Assembly: GCA_037974335.1 (NCBI GenBank)
Contig: CM075760.1
Coordinates: 50,796,119-50,860,118, forward strand
Direction of reading: 5' to 3'
Length of the DNA: 64,000 nt
Source of the DNA: Prionace glauca
Taxonomy: Eukaryota > Chordata > Chondrichthyes > Carcharhiniformes > Carcharhinidae
In this document: positions 11,930 through 23,087 of the stretch, one piece after another
Position numbering within the stretch: the first letter of the stretch is position 1
Layout of the letters: every line of letters starts with the position of its first letter
Program-made: the position numbers and the translations under genes
The notes under the pieces: generated by a model
The model's database searches: none
Told to the model about the DNA's origin: nothing
What the model saw: the letters and a program-made list of their open reading frames with translations, nothing else

Positions 11930-12146
11930 GTGTTGGCCCTCGAAAGGAGCAATTCATCCAAGAACACTCTGTACCCCACAGTCTAGCATTTTGTTCATTT
12001 TCAGACAATTATCCAATCCCATTTTGAACCCATTAATTGGCGCTGCCTGCAGCACATTCTTAAACAGCCCTTTCCAGATCTGGATCACTCACTGATTGAA
12101 AATGTATTTCCTGATGTCTCCATGTTTCTTCCACCAATTTACTACA
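11930..12146 (-). mobile_element. Old CR1/L2 LINE 3' fragment
   Basis: Minus-strand remnant. Plus-strand TTTCCAGATCTGGATCACTC and ATGTATTTCCTGATGTCTCC resemble the C-terminal RT region of vertebrate CR1/L2 elements. No open frame. Confidence 0.4.
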
Positions 12147-12158
12147 ACCCGCTAGCAG

Positions 12159-12800
12159 GTGGGGGGACAATCCCCTGGGGCTGTTCCCCTCCAAAATAGG
12201 TTTTCGGTCCTGGAGGCTACAGTTGAGGAGGAATCAGTTGGGGATAGCCAAAGGGAGCAGGCTGCTGGGGGTGAGCCTAGTGTGAAAGCTCAGGTGGTTA
12301 CGGTGGGCCTTGTGATTGGGGACTCCACAGTTAAAGGGACAGATAAGAGAGTTGGAAGTAAAGGTAGGGACTCAGGGCTGGTGTATTGCCTAACAGGGGT
12401 TGGGGCCCGGGATGTATCGGAAAGGATATTCAGGACTCTTAGGGGAGAGGGTGATCAACCCCAAGTTATAGTTCATGTGGGGACACATGACATAGGGAGG
12501 TTTAGGGAAGGGGATATTAAGCAGAGATGTATGGAGTTGGGGTGGAAGCTAAAGGCCAAGTCTGATAGAGTGGTTATCTCCGGACTCTTGCCTGTGCCAC
12601 GGGATAGTTTAGAGAGGAATAGAGAGAGGGAAAGCTTGAACTCGTGGCTGAGGGGTTGGTGCAGGAGGGAGGGGTTCAGGTATTTGAGCAATTGGGGCTC
12701 ATTCTGGGGAAGGTGGGACTTCCATATGAGTGATGGTCTACACCTGAACAGAGGGGGACCAATATCCTGGGGGGTAAATTTGCTAAGGCTATCCAGTTAG
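12159..12800 (+). pseudogene. CR1-A ORF1: SGNH-type esterase domain
   Basis: An open frame of about 213 codons, lacking its natural start because the element is truncated. From about residue 50 it reads as the SGNH/GDSL-like esterase typical of CR1 ORF1: VGLVIGDSTVKGT supplies the GDS nucleophile block. VIVHVGTHD is the usual GTND block with His in place of Asn, GRWDFHMSDGLHLNRGG carries the Asp-x-x-His pair, and VVISGLLPVP is a conserved strand. In this family ORF1 proteins bind RNA and lipid or membrane and the esterase helps retrotransposition. The CR1-B copy (42091-42387) and CR1-C copy (58798-59232) show the same C-terminal WGRWDL/DHWEIF region. Confidence 0.8.
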
Positions 12801-13467
12801 GTTTAAACTGATTCGGAGGGGGGATCCTGAGTAGAGGGGTTGAAAGTGAGGAGGGCATAGATGGGAACTGCAATGCACATCATCGCAGGGGTGGGGTGGA
12901 ACAGGGTTTGAAATGCGTATACTTTAATGCGAGGAGTATTCGCAATAAAGTGGATGAACTTGCAGCGTGGATCAGTACCTGGGACTTCGATGTTGTGGCC
13001 ATTTCAGAGACATGGATAGAGCAGGGGCAGGAATGGTTGCTGCAGGTCCCGGGGTTCAAATGTTTTAGTCGGAGTAGAGAAGGAGGTAGGAGGGGGGAGG
13101 GGTAGCATTATTGGTCAGGGATTGTATCACAGTGTCAGAGAGGAAGTTTGATGAGGACTTGTCTGTTGAGGTAGTATGGGCGGAGATTAGAAATAGGAGA
13201 GAAGAGGTCACCCTGTTGGGAGTCTTTTATAGACCTCCTAAACGTTATAGAGAGGTTGAGGAAAGGATTGCGGAGACGATCCTGGTTAGGATTGAAAGTA
13301 ATAGGGTAATTGTTATGGGAGATTTTAACTTTACTAATATTGATTGGAATTGTTATAGCTCTAGCTCGTTAGAGGGGTCAGTTTTTGTTCAAAGCGTGCA
13401 GGAAGGTTTTTTGACTCAGTATGTAGATAGGCCAATTAGAGGTGAGGCTACATTGGATTTCGTACTG

Positions 13468-13676
13468 GGAAGACCTTTCTCTGACGACGCTCAATGGGGG
13501 CCCAAGTCCTTCTGATCGAGGCTTAGCCTGTGGAAGGTGTGAGGCCGGTTGTGGCCCCGGGCTCGTCGTGACTGGTTAGTCACGACAGATCAGCCATGAT
13601 CTTATTGAATGGCGGGGCAGGCTCGAAGGGCCAGATGGCCTACTCCTGCTCCTATTTCTTATGTTCTTATGTTCTT
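13468..13676 (+). mobile_element. Chimeric insertion: 28S rRNA fragment fused to CR1-B 3' end
   Basis: The host CR1-A frame stops after TLDFVLG and resumes with NEPDQVLDL at 13678, so about 209 bp are inserted. Positions about 13468-13570 read as sense-strand 28S rRNA from its 5' domain (GGGGGCCCAAGTCCTTCTGA, TCGAGGC, GGTGTGAGGCCGG). From 13578 the sequence is the 3' UTR of subfamily B (TCACGACAGATCAGCCATGA to the tail TTCTTATGTTCTT). The order rRNA 5', CR1 3' is what template switching from a LINE RNA to rRNA during target-primed reverse transcription would give. Target duplication is at most 2-3 bp. The 28S match is from memory of conserved rRNA sequence. Confidence 0.85.
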
Positions 13677-14126
13677 AAATGAGCCAGACCAGGTGCTAGA
13701 CTTGGAAGTTGCTGTGCATTTTGGTGATAGTGACCACAATTCGGTTACGTTCATCTTAGCGATGGAAAGGGATAGGCATGAACCTCGGGTCAGTAGTTTT
13801 AGCTGGGGGAAGGGTAATTATGAGGGTATTAGGAGAAAATTAGGAAGCATAGGTTGGACTAGGAGATTACAGGGACTGGGAACGTCTGAAATGTGGAGTT
13901 CTTTCAAGGAGCAGCTACTGCGAGTCCGTGATAGGTATGTCCCTGTCAGGCAAGGAGGAATTGGTAGGGCTAGGGAACTGTGGTGCACCAAAAAAGTTTT
14001 TTCGTTGGTTAAGAGGAAAAAGGAGGCTTATGTTCGGATGAGACGTGAGGGCTCGGGTAGTGCACTAGAAAACTTTAGATTGGCTAGGAGGGAGTTGAAA
14101 AGTGAGCTAAGAAGGGCTAAAAGAGG

Positions 14127-14198
14127 ACATGAGAAGACTTTGGCTGATAGGGTTAAGGAGAATTCTCCTTAACCCTATCAGCCAAAGTCTTCTCATGT
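14127..14198. repeat. 72-bp perfect palindrome (two 36-bp arms, no spacer)
   Basis: Arms 14127-14162 and 14163-14198 are exact reverse complements, centred on GGAGAA|TTCTCC. The left arm is the normal CR1-A coding sequence (DRVKEN); the right arm is its inverted copy, after which ORF2 resumes with altered sequence. It ends the reading frame at 14172. Confidence 0.97.
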
Positions 14199-15987
14199 TC
14201 TAGAATGCCATAAGGCGTTCTATAGGTATATCAAGAACAGAAGGTTGGTTAGGGCAAGACAGCAGAGGGAACTTATGTGTGGAACCGGAGGAGATTGGAG
14301 AGGCATTGAACCAATATTTCTCTTCGGTGTTCACGCAGGGGGACATGGATATAGCTGAGGAGGACACTGGATTGCAGGGGAGTAGAATTGACAGTGTTGC
14401 AGTTGATAAGGAGGATGTGCTAGATATTCTGGAGGGTCTGAAAATAGATATGTCCCCTGGTCCGGATGGGATATACCCCAGGATTCTCTGGGAGGCAAGA
14501 GAAGTGATTGCAGAGCCTCTCGCTCTGATCTTCAGGTCGTTGTTGGCCTCTGGTATAGTACCGGAAGATTGGAGGTTAGCGAATGTTGTCCCATTGTTTA
14601 AGAAGGGGAACAGAGACTTCCCCGGGAATTATAGACCGGTGAGTCTCACTTCTGTTGTGGGCAAGGTTTTAGAAAAATTTATTCGGGATAAGATTTATAG
14701 TTATTTGGAGAGTAATGAATTGATTGGAGATAGGCAGCATGGTTTTGTGGCGGGTAGGTCGTGCCTTACTAACCTTATTGAGTTTTTTGAGAAAGTGACC
14801 AATGAGGTGGATGGGGTAAGGCAGTGGACGTGGATTTTAGTAAAGCGTTTGATAAGGTTCACCATGGTAGGCTTCTGCAGAAAATGCAGATGTATGGGAT
14901 TGGGGGTGATCTAGGGAATTGGATCAGGAATTGGCTAGCAGATATGAGACAGAGGGTGGTGGTTGATGGTAAATATTCATCATGGAGTTCGGTTTACGAG
15001 TGGTGTGCCTCAGGGATCTGTTTTGGGGCCACTGCTGTTTGTAATTTTTATTAATGATCTGGATGAGGGTATCGTTGGGTGGATTAGTAAATTTGCTGAT
15101 GACACCAAAGTCGGAGGTGTGGTCGATAGTGATGAAGGGTGTCATAGTTTGCAGGAAGACTTAGACAGGTTGCAGAGCTGGACCGAGAGGTGGCGAATGG
15201 AGTTTAATGCGGAGAAGTGTGAGGTAATTCACTTTGGTAGGAATAACAGATGTGTCGAGTATAGGGCTAACGGGAGGACTTTGAATAGTGTGGATGAGCA
15301 CAGGGAGAGAGGTGTATGTGTACATAGATCCCTGAAAGTTGGGAATCAAGTAGATAAGGTTGTTAAGAAGGCATACGGTGTCTTGGCGTTTATTGGTAGG
15401 GGGATTGAATTTAGGAGTCGCAGCGTCATGTTGCAACTGTACACAACTCTGGTGCGGCCGCACTTGGAGTTTTGTGTGCAGTTCTGGTCCCCACATTGCA
15501 GGAAGGATGTGGAGGCTTTGGAGAGGGTGCAGAGGAGGTTTACCAGGATGTTGCCTGGTATGGAGGGGAGGTCCTCTAAGGATAGGCTGAGGGATTTGAG
15601 GTTGTTTTCGACGGAAAGAAGGCGGCTAAGAGGGGATCTTATTGAAACATATAAGATGATTAGAGGTTTAGATAGGGTGGATAGTAATAGCCTTTTTCCT
15701 CTGATGGAGAAATCTAGCACGAGGGGGCATGGCTTTAAATTAAGGGGTGGTAGTTATAGGACGGATGTCAGGGGTAGGTTCTTTACCCAGCGGGTGGTGA
15801 GGGATTGGAATGCCCTGCCAGCTGCAGTTGTAAATGTGCCTAGTTTGGGGGCGTTTAAGAGATCCGTGGATAGGTTTATGGACGAAAAGGGATTGGTTTA
15901 GGCTAGTGGGTCATTATTTTTGTAACTGGTCGGCGCAACATCGTGGGCCGAAGGGCCTGTTCTGCGCTGTAATGTTCTATGTTCTGT

Positions 15988-18900
15988 GTCAAGATCCTTC
16001 TGCCATTGAACAGTTCCTCTCTATCTACTCTGTCAAGACCCCTCAGGATTTTGAATGCCTCGTTAAAGTCACGTCAGCAACTTCCTGTCAAGGAAATTAG
16101 TCCGAACCTCTCCAAAATATTTCCGTCACTGAAGTTTCTGATCTCTGGACTTATTCTCGTGTTTTCCTTTCCATCCAGCCTATTGACTTTACATTCTGCC
16201 TGAGTTCGGTGCCGAAAATTGGACCGAATTTTTCGGTTGACGATTTTCAAAGTGTTTTCTACAAGTTTTCTACAAATTTAGCACAACTTCCTTGCTTCTG
16301 TATTCTTTTCTCCAATAGACAAAAACTATTCACTTTTTTTTGTTTGCAGCTGTCTCAACCTGTCTTGCATCATAAATGATTTATACACATATTCACTCAA
16401 GTCCCTCGGCGTCTATATTCACTTTTCATCATTTCCATTTTTTCTCCACATTCTGTTGAACAAAACTGATCATGTAACTTTTCTCTGCAATATATTAAAT
16501 ATGCAAATTACTCGTCCATTCAACCAATTAGTTCTTTTTGCCCTGTCACTATTTACCTGAAATCACCATCCTGTGCTTTCCAATCTTTCCCCCAACGTGT
16601 CGATTATCTCCAAGCTGATTCCCCAATTTCCTTCTAATCATTTATATATACATGACAAACAACAAAGGTTCCAGAACTGATCCCTGAGCCACAACACTCC
16701 ATTCAGAAACGCACACTTGCACAGCTACACTCTGTTTTCTATGACTGAGCCAGTTCTCCATCTACCTAGCCAGCTCACCTCTGATCTCATTTTACTGCAA
16801 ATTCTGTACCTCTCTGCCATGAGGGGCCTTGTCAGAGGGTTTACTAGTGTCCATGTAGACAATATCCACTGCTCTACCATCATCAATCATCTTCGTCACT
16901 TCCTCAAAACATAAACTTGATCACGTTAGTCAGACACGATCTGGTCTTCAAAAAAGCATGTTGTCTTTCACTAATACATCCATTTATTTCAAAGAGGGAT
17001 TAAATCCTGTCTCGAAGAATTTTCTTCAATAATTTCCCGACCACTGACATAAGACTCACTGGCCTGTGCTTACCTGGATTATTGTTGCCATTCTTCCTAA
17101 ACAAAAATAGGCTATTCTCCAATCCTCATACTTCCACTCTCGCCAGTGATGATACAAAGATTTCTCTCAAGACCCCAGCAATTTCCTCCTGGCCTCTCGC
17201 ATTATTCTGTGGTATATCACATTCGGCCCTGGGGACTTATCTACCTTAATGTATCTCAAGAACCCCAATATCTCCTCCTTTTTGATCTCAACATGACTCA
17301 AACTACTTGTGCATCCTTTCCCAGACTCAACATGCACTAAGTACTTCTCTTTAGTAAATACTGATGTGAAGTATTCAATACCTCGTCATTTCCCTGGATC
17401 CGCGCATAGAATCCCTCACCTGTCCTCGGGTTTGCCAACCCTTTCCCTGGCTAAACATTTGCCCTTTATATATGTGTAAAACGCCTTCGGATTTTCTTCC
17501 ATCCTGCGACAAATTAATTCTCGTGACCCCTTTTCGCCCTCTTTAGTCTTTGCTTAAGTTTCATTTTACTTTCCTTGTATTTCATAATTGTTTTGTGTCT
17601 TCAAAGGCTAGAAAAAATATTTTTTTCCACTTTGACGAGGCTCATAATTTCTCTCATTTTACAGTATTCCCGAAATTTGCCATACCTACCCTTCATTATC
17701 ATTGGAATGTGCCAGTCCGGAATTCCTATCAACTTGAACTTCATAGCGAAGGGGATTGAATATAAAAGTAGGGAGGTCTTGCTGCAGCTGTATAGGGCAT
17801 TGGTGAGGCCGCAGCTGGAGTACTGTGTGCAGTTTTGGGCGCCGCACCTGCGCAAGGATGTTTTGGCCCTGGAGGGAGTGCAGAGGAGGTTTACTCGGCT
17901 GATACCGGAGTTGAGGGGATTAAGCTATGAGGAGAGGCTGAATAAACTAGGCTTGTACTCGTTAGAGTTTAGAAGAATGAGGGGAGATCTCATTGAGACG
18001 TATAAGATGATGAATGGGATGGATAGGATAGAGGTGGAGAGACTGTTCCCGCTCAAAAAAGACAGTAGGACTAGGGGGCACAGCCTCAAGATAAAGGGGG
18101 GGCGGTTTAGAACAGAGTTGAGGAGGAACTTCTTCACTCAAAGGGTGGTGAATCTCTGGAATTCTCTGCCCGTTGAAGTGGTGGAGGCTGCCTCGCTAAA
18201 TATTTTTAAGAAACGGGTTGATGGGTTTTTGATAAGAGAGGGGATTAAGGGTTATGGGGAGAGGGCAGGAAGGTGGAGCTGAGTCACGACAGATCAGCCA
18301 TGATCTTATTGAATGGCGGGGCAGGCTCGAAGGGCCAGATGGCCTACTCCTGCTCCTATTTCTTATGTTCTTATGTTCTTATGAAAGCTTCCCATGCGCC
18401 AGATGTTGATTTGCCCTCAAATATTTGCCCCAATCTACATTCTTCCGTTTCTGCCTAATATTGTTATAATTAGTCATCCCCCAGTTTAGTGTCTTCACTT
18501 GAGTATTACACTTACCTTTCTCTGTCCGTACCTTAACACTTACTGAGTTGTGCTCTCTGTTACCCAACTGCTCCCCCACTGAAATGTTGACCACCTGTCC
18601 AGGCTGATTCCCTATTTCCGGGTCCAGTTCAGCCGCTTCCCTAGTTGGATTACCTGTATAATATTTCGGGAAGCCCTCCTGGATGCTCCTTACAAACTCT
18701 GCCCCATCCACACACTGAGCACAAAATGAATCCCCGTCAATTTTGAGGAAATTAACTCTCCCACCACAACAACCCTGTTACTTTTCCATCTTGCCAAATT
18801 CTCATTCATATCTCTTTCTCAATCTCCCGCTAGTTGTTGAGAGGCCAATAGAAAATGCCGAATCTTGTGAGTACACCCTTCCTATTCCCGCACTCTACCC

Positions 18901-19310
18901 ATACTGCCTCGCTGTATAAGCCATGCGAAGTACATTGGGTGCAGTCCTCCTGCAGTACTGCTGCAATATTCTCCTTACCAGTCTTGAAAATGTCCCTCCC
19001 CTGTAACATCACTTTCTATCCTGCTTGAATCATCGGCATCCTTGTACGTTAAGCTGTCATTCCTCTCCTTTCCTTAACCAAGTCTCTGTTAAAGCAGCAA
19101 CATCACAGTTCCAAGAACGAATCCAAGCTCCAAGTCCATCAGCCTTACCTGTTACACTTTTTGTATTGAAACAAATGCCCTTCAGCCTGCCGGACACGCT
19201 TTAATTAGGAGCCACACTATTTCTGCTCTTTTTCTGAGTCTTACTGGCCCTGTTCTCTAGTTGCACTTCAGCTAATTCACCTTTGCTTTATTCCCCTCTC
19301 CCTGGTAGAT
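15988..19310 (-). mobile_element. Old CR1-type LINE, long copy, split by a CR1-B
   Basis: Minus-strand degenerate CR1. The C-terminal/RT region lies at 15988-17735 (plus-strand cues near 16780-16915 give the VDIVYMD-type region; CCTGGGGACTTATC at 17230 is the PGPDG region). The endonuclease region is at 18384-19310; on the minus strand at 18379-18711 VRSIQEGFPKYY and NREHNSVSV are still legible. It is interrupted by the younger CR1-B at 17739-18383 and abutted by CR1-A at its 3' end. No frame is intact. Confidence 0.75.
17739..18383 (+). mobile_element. CR1-B LINE, 5'-truncated
   Basis: The C-terminal third of subfamily B ORF2 is in one open frame (IEYKSREVLLQLYRALVRPQ to YGERAGRWS, stop at 18282). 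The 3' UTR and the tail of three TTCTTATG units follow. The G run in KIKGG is seven G, which keeps the frame. It is inserted in the old CR1 on the opposite strand. Confidence 0.93.
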
Positions 19311-19317
19311 TTCCTTC

Positions 19318-19470
19318 CCTAAAGGACGTCAGTGAAAGAAATTGGTCCTTTCGACAGTCAAATATGGTTTTATGGTCATCAGTAGATTTTTATTTCCAGA
19401 CAATTTTTATTTCATTCAAATTCCATCAGCTGCATTGAGCGGATTCGTACCTAGAACATTAACAACATGA
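19318..19470 (-). mobile_element. Fragment of second SINE family
   Basis: CCTTCCCTAAAGGACGTCAG, ATGGTTTTATGGTCATCAG and ATTCAAATTCCATCAGCTGC match, in opposite orientation, the copy at 41390-41625. 19480-20490 shows no feature I can support. Confidence 0.6.
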
Positions 19471-20499
19471 GGAATCCGTCCTGAAGTTATGACATCAGTA
19501 GGAGCTACTCAGAAAATTTCCTCAGTTTCCCTTCCAAGAACTGACTCACGAATCAGCTGCTTCTGTTGGTTCCAAGTCACTTCCTGAACTGTAATACCTG
19601 ATAGACACCTATCCATCTGGAAATGGCAGTATGGACGGGGTAGTAATGGACACAAGACACAGCAATACCTCTCCACCCACTTCCCTAAACTCCCACACTT
19701 TCCCCAACTCTCAGCGTTTCACTCTCTGCAACTTACAGTCTGTGGAGATCCCTCAATAGGCAGATTTCACAGGCCTCCGTTCCGAAGTTCATACTTGGTT
19801 ATGCCCAACTCATGAATCAATTTTAAGTTATTACACCCCTCCCCCTCTCGGTCTGAATAACCGCCGAGGGCTGACCGGCTTGGAAGCCTTTCTTTGAAAT
19901 TTCACTGCTGGGTCTGGTTCCACCTGCTCAGCCTCGGAAGTGAGTGGGGTTCAGCAGACCGGAGCTCGCCTCTTCCACCATGAGCGTTGTGGCCCGAGTT
20001 CCCTTTATCGGGAGACAATGTGGCCGTGAGGCTAAACCCGCCCTGTCCATTTCAGATTCCGAGTTTCTCACTGGTGGAGATGGAGAGCAGGAGCCGGAGC
20101 ATCTGGAATTCTGAAACTATCTGAAAGTTCCGAATGTGCTGGGAATTGATTTTCTTGGGGTTTCACGGTTTGTAGATGTTTGAAACATTCCCATAGGATG
20201 GTATCTCCCAAGTGGACTTGATAGGAATCTGGCCCTGTTCCTGACCTGAACGTGCCTCATAACCAGCGTATCCATTGCCAAGATTCTTAACTAATAGCCT
20301 AACAACTACCTTTAACAGCCTGTCCCAGTGATGGAAACGGCTCTGGGTGTCAGCTACCGCCCTCGGAGGATCAGACTTAACTTTAGGAAGAGTGATCATG
20401 AGGAACTCTGCTTGGGCTATTCTATTTGTTGAACAGGGGAGGAGAGTGGTGATTGTGGGGATGTTGTCCTGTAATTGAAGAGCAATTTGGGTAGTGTGG

Positions 20500-20872
20500 C
20501 GTCAAAGGAGGCAGTGGGATTTTTGTTTGAACCTGTTTTTACTGTTTGGGCCGCTCTTTCTGCCAGACCGTTGGATGATGGTTAATATGGGCACTGTCCT
20601 AACGTGTCAAATTCTGTTCTACTTCATGCAATGCACAAAGTCCTGGCTCATGAAGGGTGGCCCATTTTCAGAAACCAACAGCTGTGGGATCCCCGGTGTC
20701 AAGAAAGAGGAGTGAGGTCTCTCCACTCTTGTCCTTGTGTTTGATGAACTCACCCTCTGTACGGCCATCCATTGTGAATCAGCATCTACCCCATGAACGG
20801 TCCGGCACTGTCCATGTGCAGCCACGTCTACGGCCGTCCCAGCCATTCCCAAGTGTGAAGAGTAGTGACTGG
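20500..20872 (-). mobile_element. Fossil Ty3/Gypsy-type LTR element, integrase-region fragment
   Basis: Minus-strand remnant of the integrase core region of a Gypsy-type element, recognised by a stretch of the type LVSENGPPFMSQ. It is broken, with several breaks, and I see no LTRs. A related fossil piece lies near the plus-strand receptor copy (41625-42090 and 45424-45673). The spacing from the receptor is similar, so the fragment predates the inverted duplication of the receptor block. Confidence 0.7.
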
Positions 20873-20997
20873 TGACATTCGTCCCTTGTTGATATTGCTA
20901 ACACTGACATTATCTGCTGCCTAGTTGCCCATGTTCAGAGGGCAATGAAGTGTCAACCACATTGCTGTGGCCCTTCCCTGGGACATTGATAAACAAG

Positions 20998-21090
20998 TAA
21001 AAAGTCTGACAACACCAGGTTTAAGTCCAACCGATTTATTTGATAGTAAATTCACTAGCTTTCGAGGTTACCCTCTTCGTATGGTGAATG
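20998..21090 (+). mobile_element. Penelope-like element terminal-repeat fragment
   Basis: AAAAAGTCTGACAACACCAG and CCGATTTATTTG followed by AGCTTTCGAGG match the terminal repeat of the Penelope-like fragment at 36489-37320 and the piece at 48354. Confidence 0.6.
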
Positions 21091-21179
21091 GAGAGTTCTA
21101 GTGACAAACATTAACTGCCTCAACCAGGGAGCTCATATTCCAAAGCTCCACCTGATGGTTATCGTTGAAGTCCTTAGAT

Positions 21180-22005
21180 ATATCTCTCTACCTCTTTCTG
21201 TGTTTCTTGTGGCTCTCTCTCTGTCACTCTTTCTCTATGTCTTTCTGTCCCTCTGTCTCTCTTGATGTTTCACTGTGTCTTTTGATGTCTCTCTGTCTCT
21301 CCCCCACTCTCCCTCTGTCTCTCCTGCCCCCTCCCCCCCAGTGTCACTCTCCTACTCCCACTCCCTGTCCCTCTTTAACTTATTTGTCTGTCTGCCCCGC
21401 CCCCCCCACGCACCTTGCTCTGACTTTTGCTCTTGCTTTGTCCATTGTGCTTTCTCAGTCTCACTCTTTCCCATTTTCTCCTGCTCTGTGTCTCTATATC
21501 TCTGTTTCTATCTGTCTCTGCATATTTCCTTCTGTGTCACATTTTGTCTCCCGTTTCCCTGCCACCACCCCCCCCCCCCCCGCCTTGTCTCCCTCTCCCT
21601 CTCGTATTACAAATTCCAATCTGTCTTCCTCTATCTCTCTTTCTCATTCCCTGTATACCTCTCTCGCCATTTCCCTCATTATTTCTGTCTTTCTCATTCC
21701 CTGTATATCTCTCTCGCCATTTCCCTCATTATTTCTGTCTTTCTCATTCCCTGTATATCTCTCTCGCCATTTTCCTCACTATTTCTGTCTTTCTCGTTCT
21801 GTGAGACTCTGTCTTTGTCTCTCTTCTATCTCATTGTCTCCCTGTTTATTTTCCTGTACCTTTTAGAAACTCTTTCAAATTCTGTTGCTCTCCAAGTCTT
21901 TGTGCCTTTCCCTTTCTCTGCCACTCTCTGTCTCATAATCTCACTGTTGCTAACATTGTCCTCTCTATCTATCTGTCACTCTTTCTATCTCTGTGAGGCT
22001 GTTTG
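21180..22005. repeat. Polypyrimidine low-complexity tract with 50-bp tandem repeat
   Basis: About 800 bp of CTCTCTGTCTCT-like sequence on the plus strand. Three 50-bp units occur at 21638-21687, 21688-21737 and 21738-21787, each ending CCATTTCCCTCATTATTTC or a close variant. Downstream of the second receptor copy (40678-41165) there is a comparable purine tract, as expected of the inverted duplication. Long open frames in it are not genes. Confidence 0.9.
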
Positions 22006-22066
22006 GTGATTTACAGTTTGAATGCCCAATAGGAAGAGTCAGACGTCTTGTTGTTGTCATTTCCTC

Positions 22067-22965
22067 TCAGGCTGTATTGAGTTGAAAAATTGCAGTAAGG
22101 GGATATTTCAGTAGATTTTTTAGCTGCTGCCTGAACTGAGTTTGTGTCACAGCATAAATAGCAGTATTTGTACAGCAACTTGTGAGTTGCAGCATGAAGC
22201 CCAATTCCATAACATAAAAATCTAATCTAAAATTAAACCCCAAATCATGCATGCGATTCCATACTGAATAAACCATGAATGTTGACCATAAGATAATGAA
22301 ATTGGCTGAGATAACAAATAGGAAAATAATGGATTTCCTTCGACTCTCCATCTCTGGATCTCTGGGATTGTCCCTGCTGCTGTGAGCCCGGAGTCTCCTG
22401 CGGGCTCTGTTGCTCACTAAAATGTGTCTGACGGTGAGAGCATTCAGCAGCAGAATCAGGACGAATGGGGCACACGGGTTTAGAATGTAATGGAGGAACT
22501 CGATTGTTCCCCAGACCAGAGAGTGCATAACAATTAATGTGAAGTCACAAAACCAGGGGAGGTTCCGCAGCCAATATGTATTTAATAACATAAAATACCA
22601 GATAATGTTCTTTAAACAGCTCAGCACTGTTACTGTTCCCAGAACCACAGCCGCCGATTTCTCAGTGCAATATTTACTTTTCAGCTTGGGGCAACAAATG
22701 ACCACAAATCGATCAAAGGTGAAAGTGACGGTGAACCAGACAGAACAGTCAGTGGCAGCATAAAGCAGGACGGCGTGGATATTACACACGGGAAGAGAGC
22801 GCACAAAATAGAAGTGTTCCTGATAAACAATGGGAATGTGTCTCAATATCAGGTCAAAGATAATGACCAGCAGATCCCCCACTGACATGGCCACCAGGTA
22901 ACGAGTTACACATTTGGACAGACCACAGTTTCTGCTCGTCAGTGTCACAATTGTGATTATGTTCA
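22067..22965 (-). CDS. GPR139-like class A GPCR, main exon (exon 2)
   Basis: Encodes TM1 end to C-terminus of a rhodopsin-class receptor; the ligand is unknown. Exon 1 (24920-25004) joins at 22965 with a split codon (CTGG|TG), giving about 327 residues, normal for this group. Visible features: Asn of TM1 (VNIITIV) and the TM2 Asp block (VGDLLVI). TM3 has Cys (PVCNIHAV) and DRF in place of DRY (TFDRFVVICCPKL), and there is an ECL2 Cys (WFCDFT). TM5 reads PCAPFVLILLLNAL, and TM6 (SIIFLFVISANFIILW) lacks the CWxP motif. TM7 has NTAIY in place of NPxxY. The acceptor is TTCCTGACAG. One frame, no defect seen. Sharks carry many such genes annotated as probable GPR139; orthology to true GPR139 is not implied. 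A decayed inverted duplicate lies at 39684-40577. Confidence 0.9.
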
Positions 22966-23087
22966 CTGTCAGGAAGGAAATACAGAATAAAATTAGATAT
23001 GATTCAATGGAAGGAATTACCATTTAGACTTATGATGGGTTAAAAATTTTTAAAAAGTACAAAAACACAACAATTGGAATATATATT

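Larger units (their letters stand above)
12896..15901 (+). pseudogene. CR1-A ORF2: endonuclease plus reverse transcriptase, broken
   Basis: The N-terminal AP-like endonuclease begins YFNARSIRNKVDELAAW (12914 on) with AISETW, VMGDFNFTNIDW and the SDHNSV catalytic block at about 13728-13745. The RT region starts near 14279 with NQYFSSVFT, SPGPDGIYPR, VPLFKKGN, YRPVSLTS and RQHGFVAGRSCLT. VDVDFSKAFDKVHHG, SGVPQGSVLGPLLF and KFADDTK follow. The C-terminal part runs to 15901 (HLEFCVQFW, LRGDLIETYKM, RVVRDWNALP). Breaks: frame change near 13100, an insertion at 13470, the palindrome at 14162 with loss of coding beyond it, and frame changes near 14818 and 14995. Length fits CR1 ORF2 (about 950-1000 residues). 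Confidence 0.9.
12150..15986 (+). mobile_element. CR1-clade LINE subfamily A, long broken copy
   Basis: A 3.8-kb CR1 with the end of ORF1 (12159-12800), a short intergenic stretch, ORF2 (about 12896-15901) and a 3' UTR ending in TGTAATGTTCTATGTTCT. It is 5'-truncated within ORF1. ORF2 contains AP-endonuclease, RT (FADD core) and C-terminal regions but is interrupted several times. It carries a nested chimeric insertion (13468-13676) and a palindrome (14127-14198). The sister copy at 26792-28390 shares the subfamily. It abuts the 3' end of an older CR1 on the minus strand at 15988. Not capable of autonomous movement. Confidence 0.93.

Noticed and set aside
21165-22009. Open frames of 125-244 codons in three plus frames
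   Set aside because: Composed of repetitive Ser/Leu/Pro/Cys from the polypyrimidine tract; not a secreted or membrane protein.
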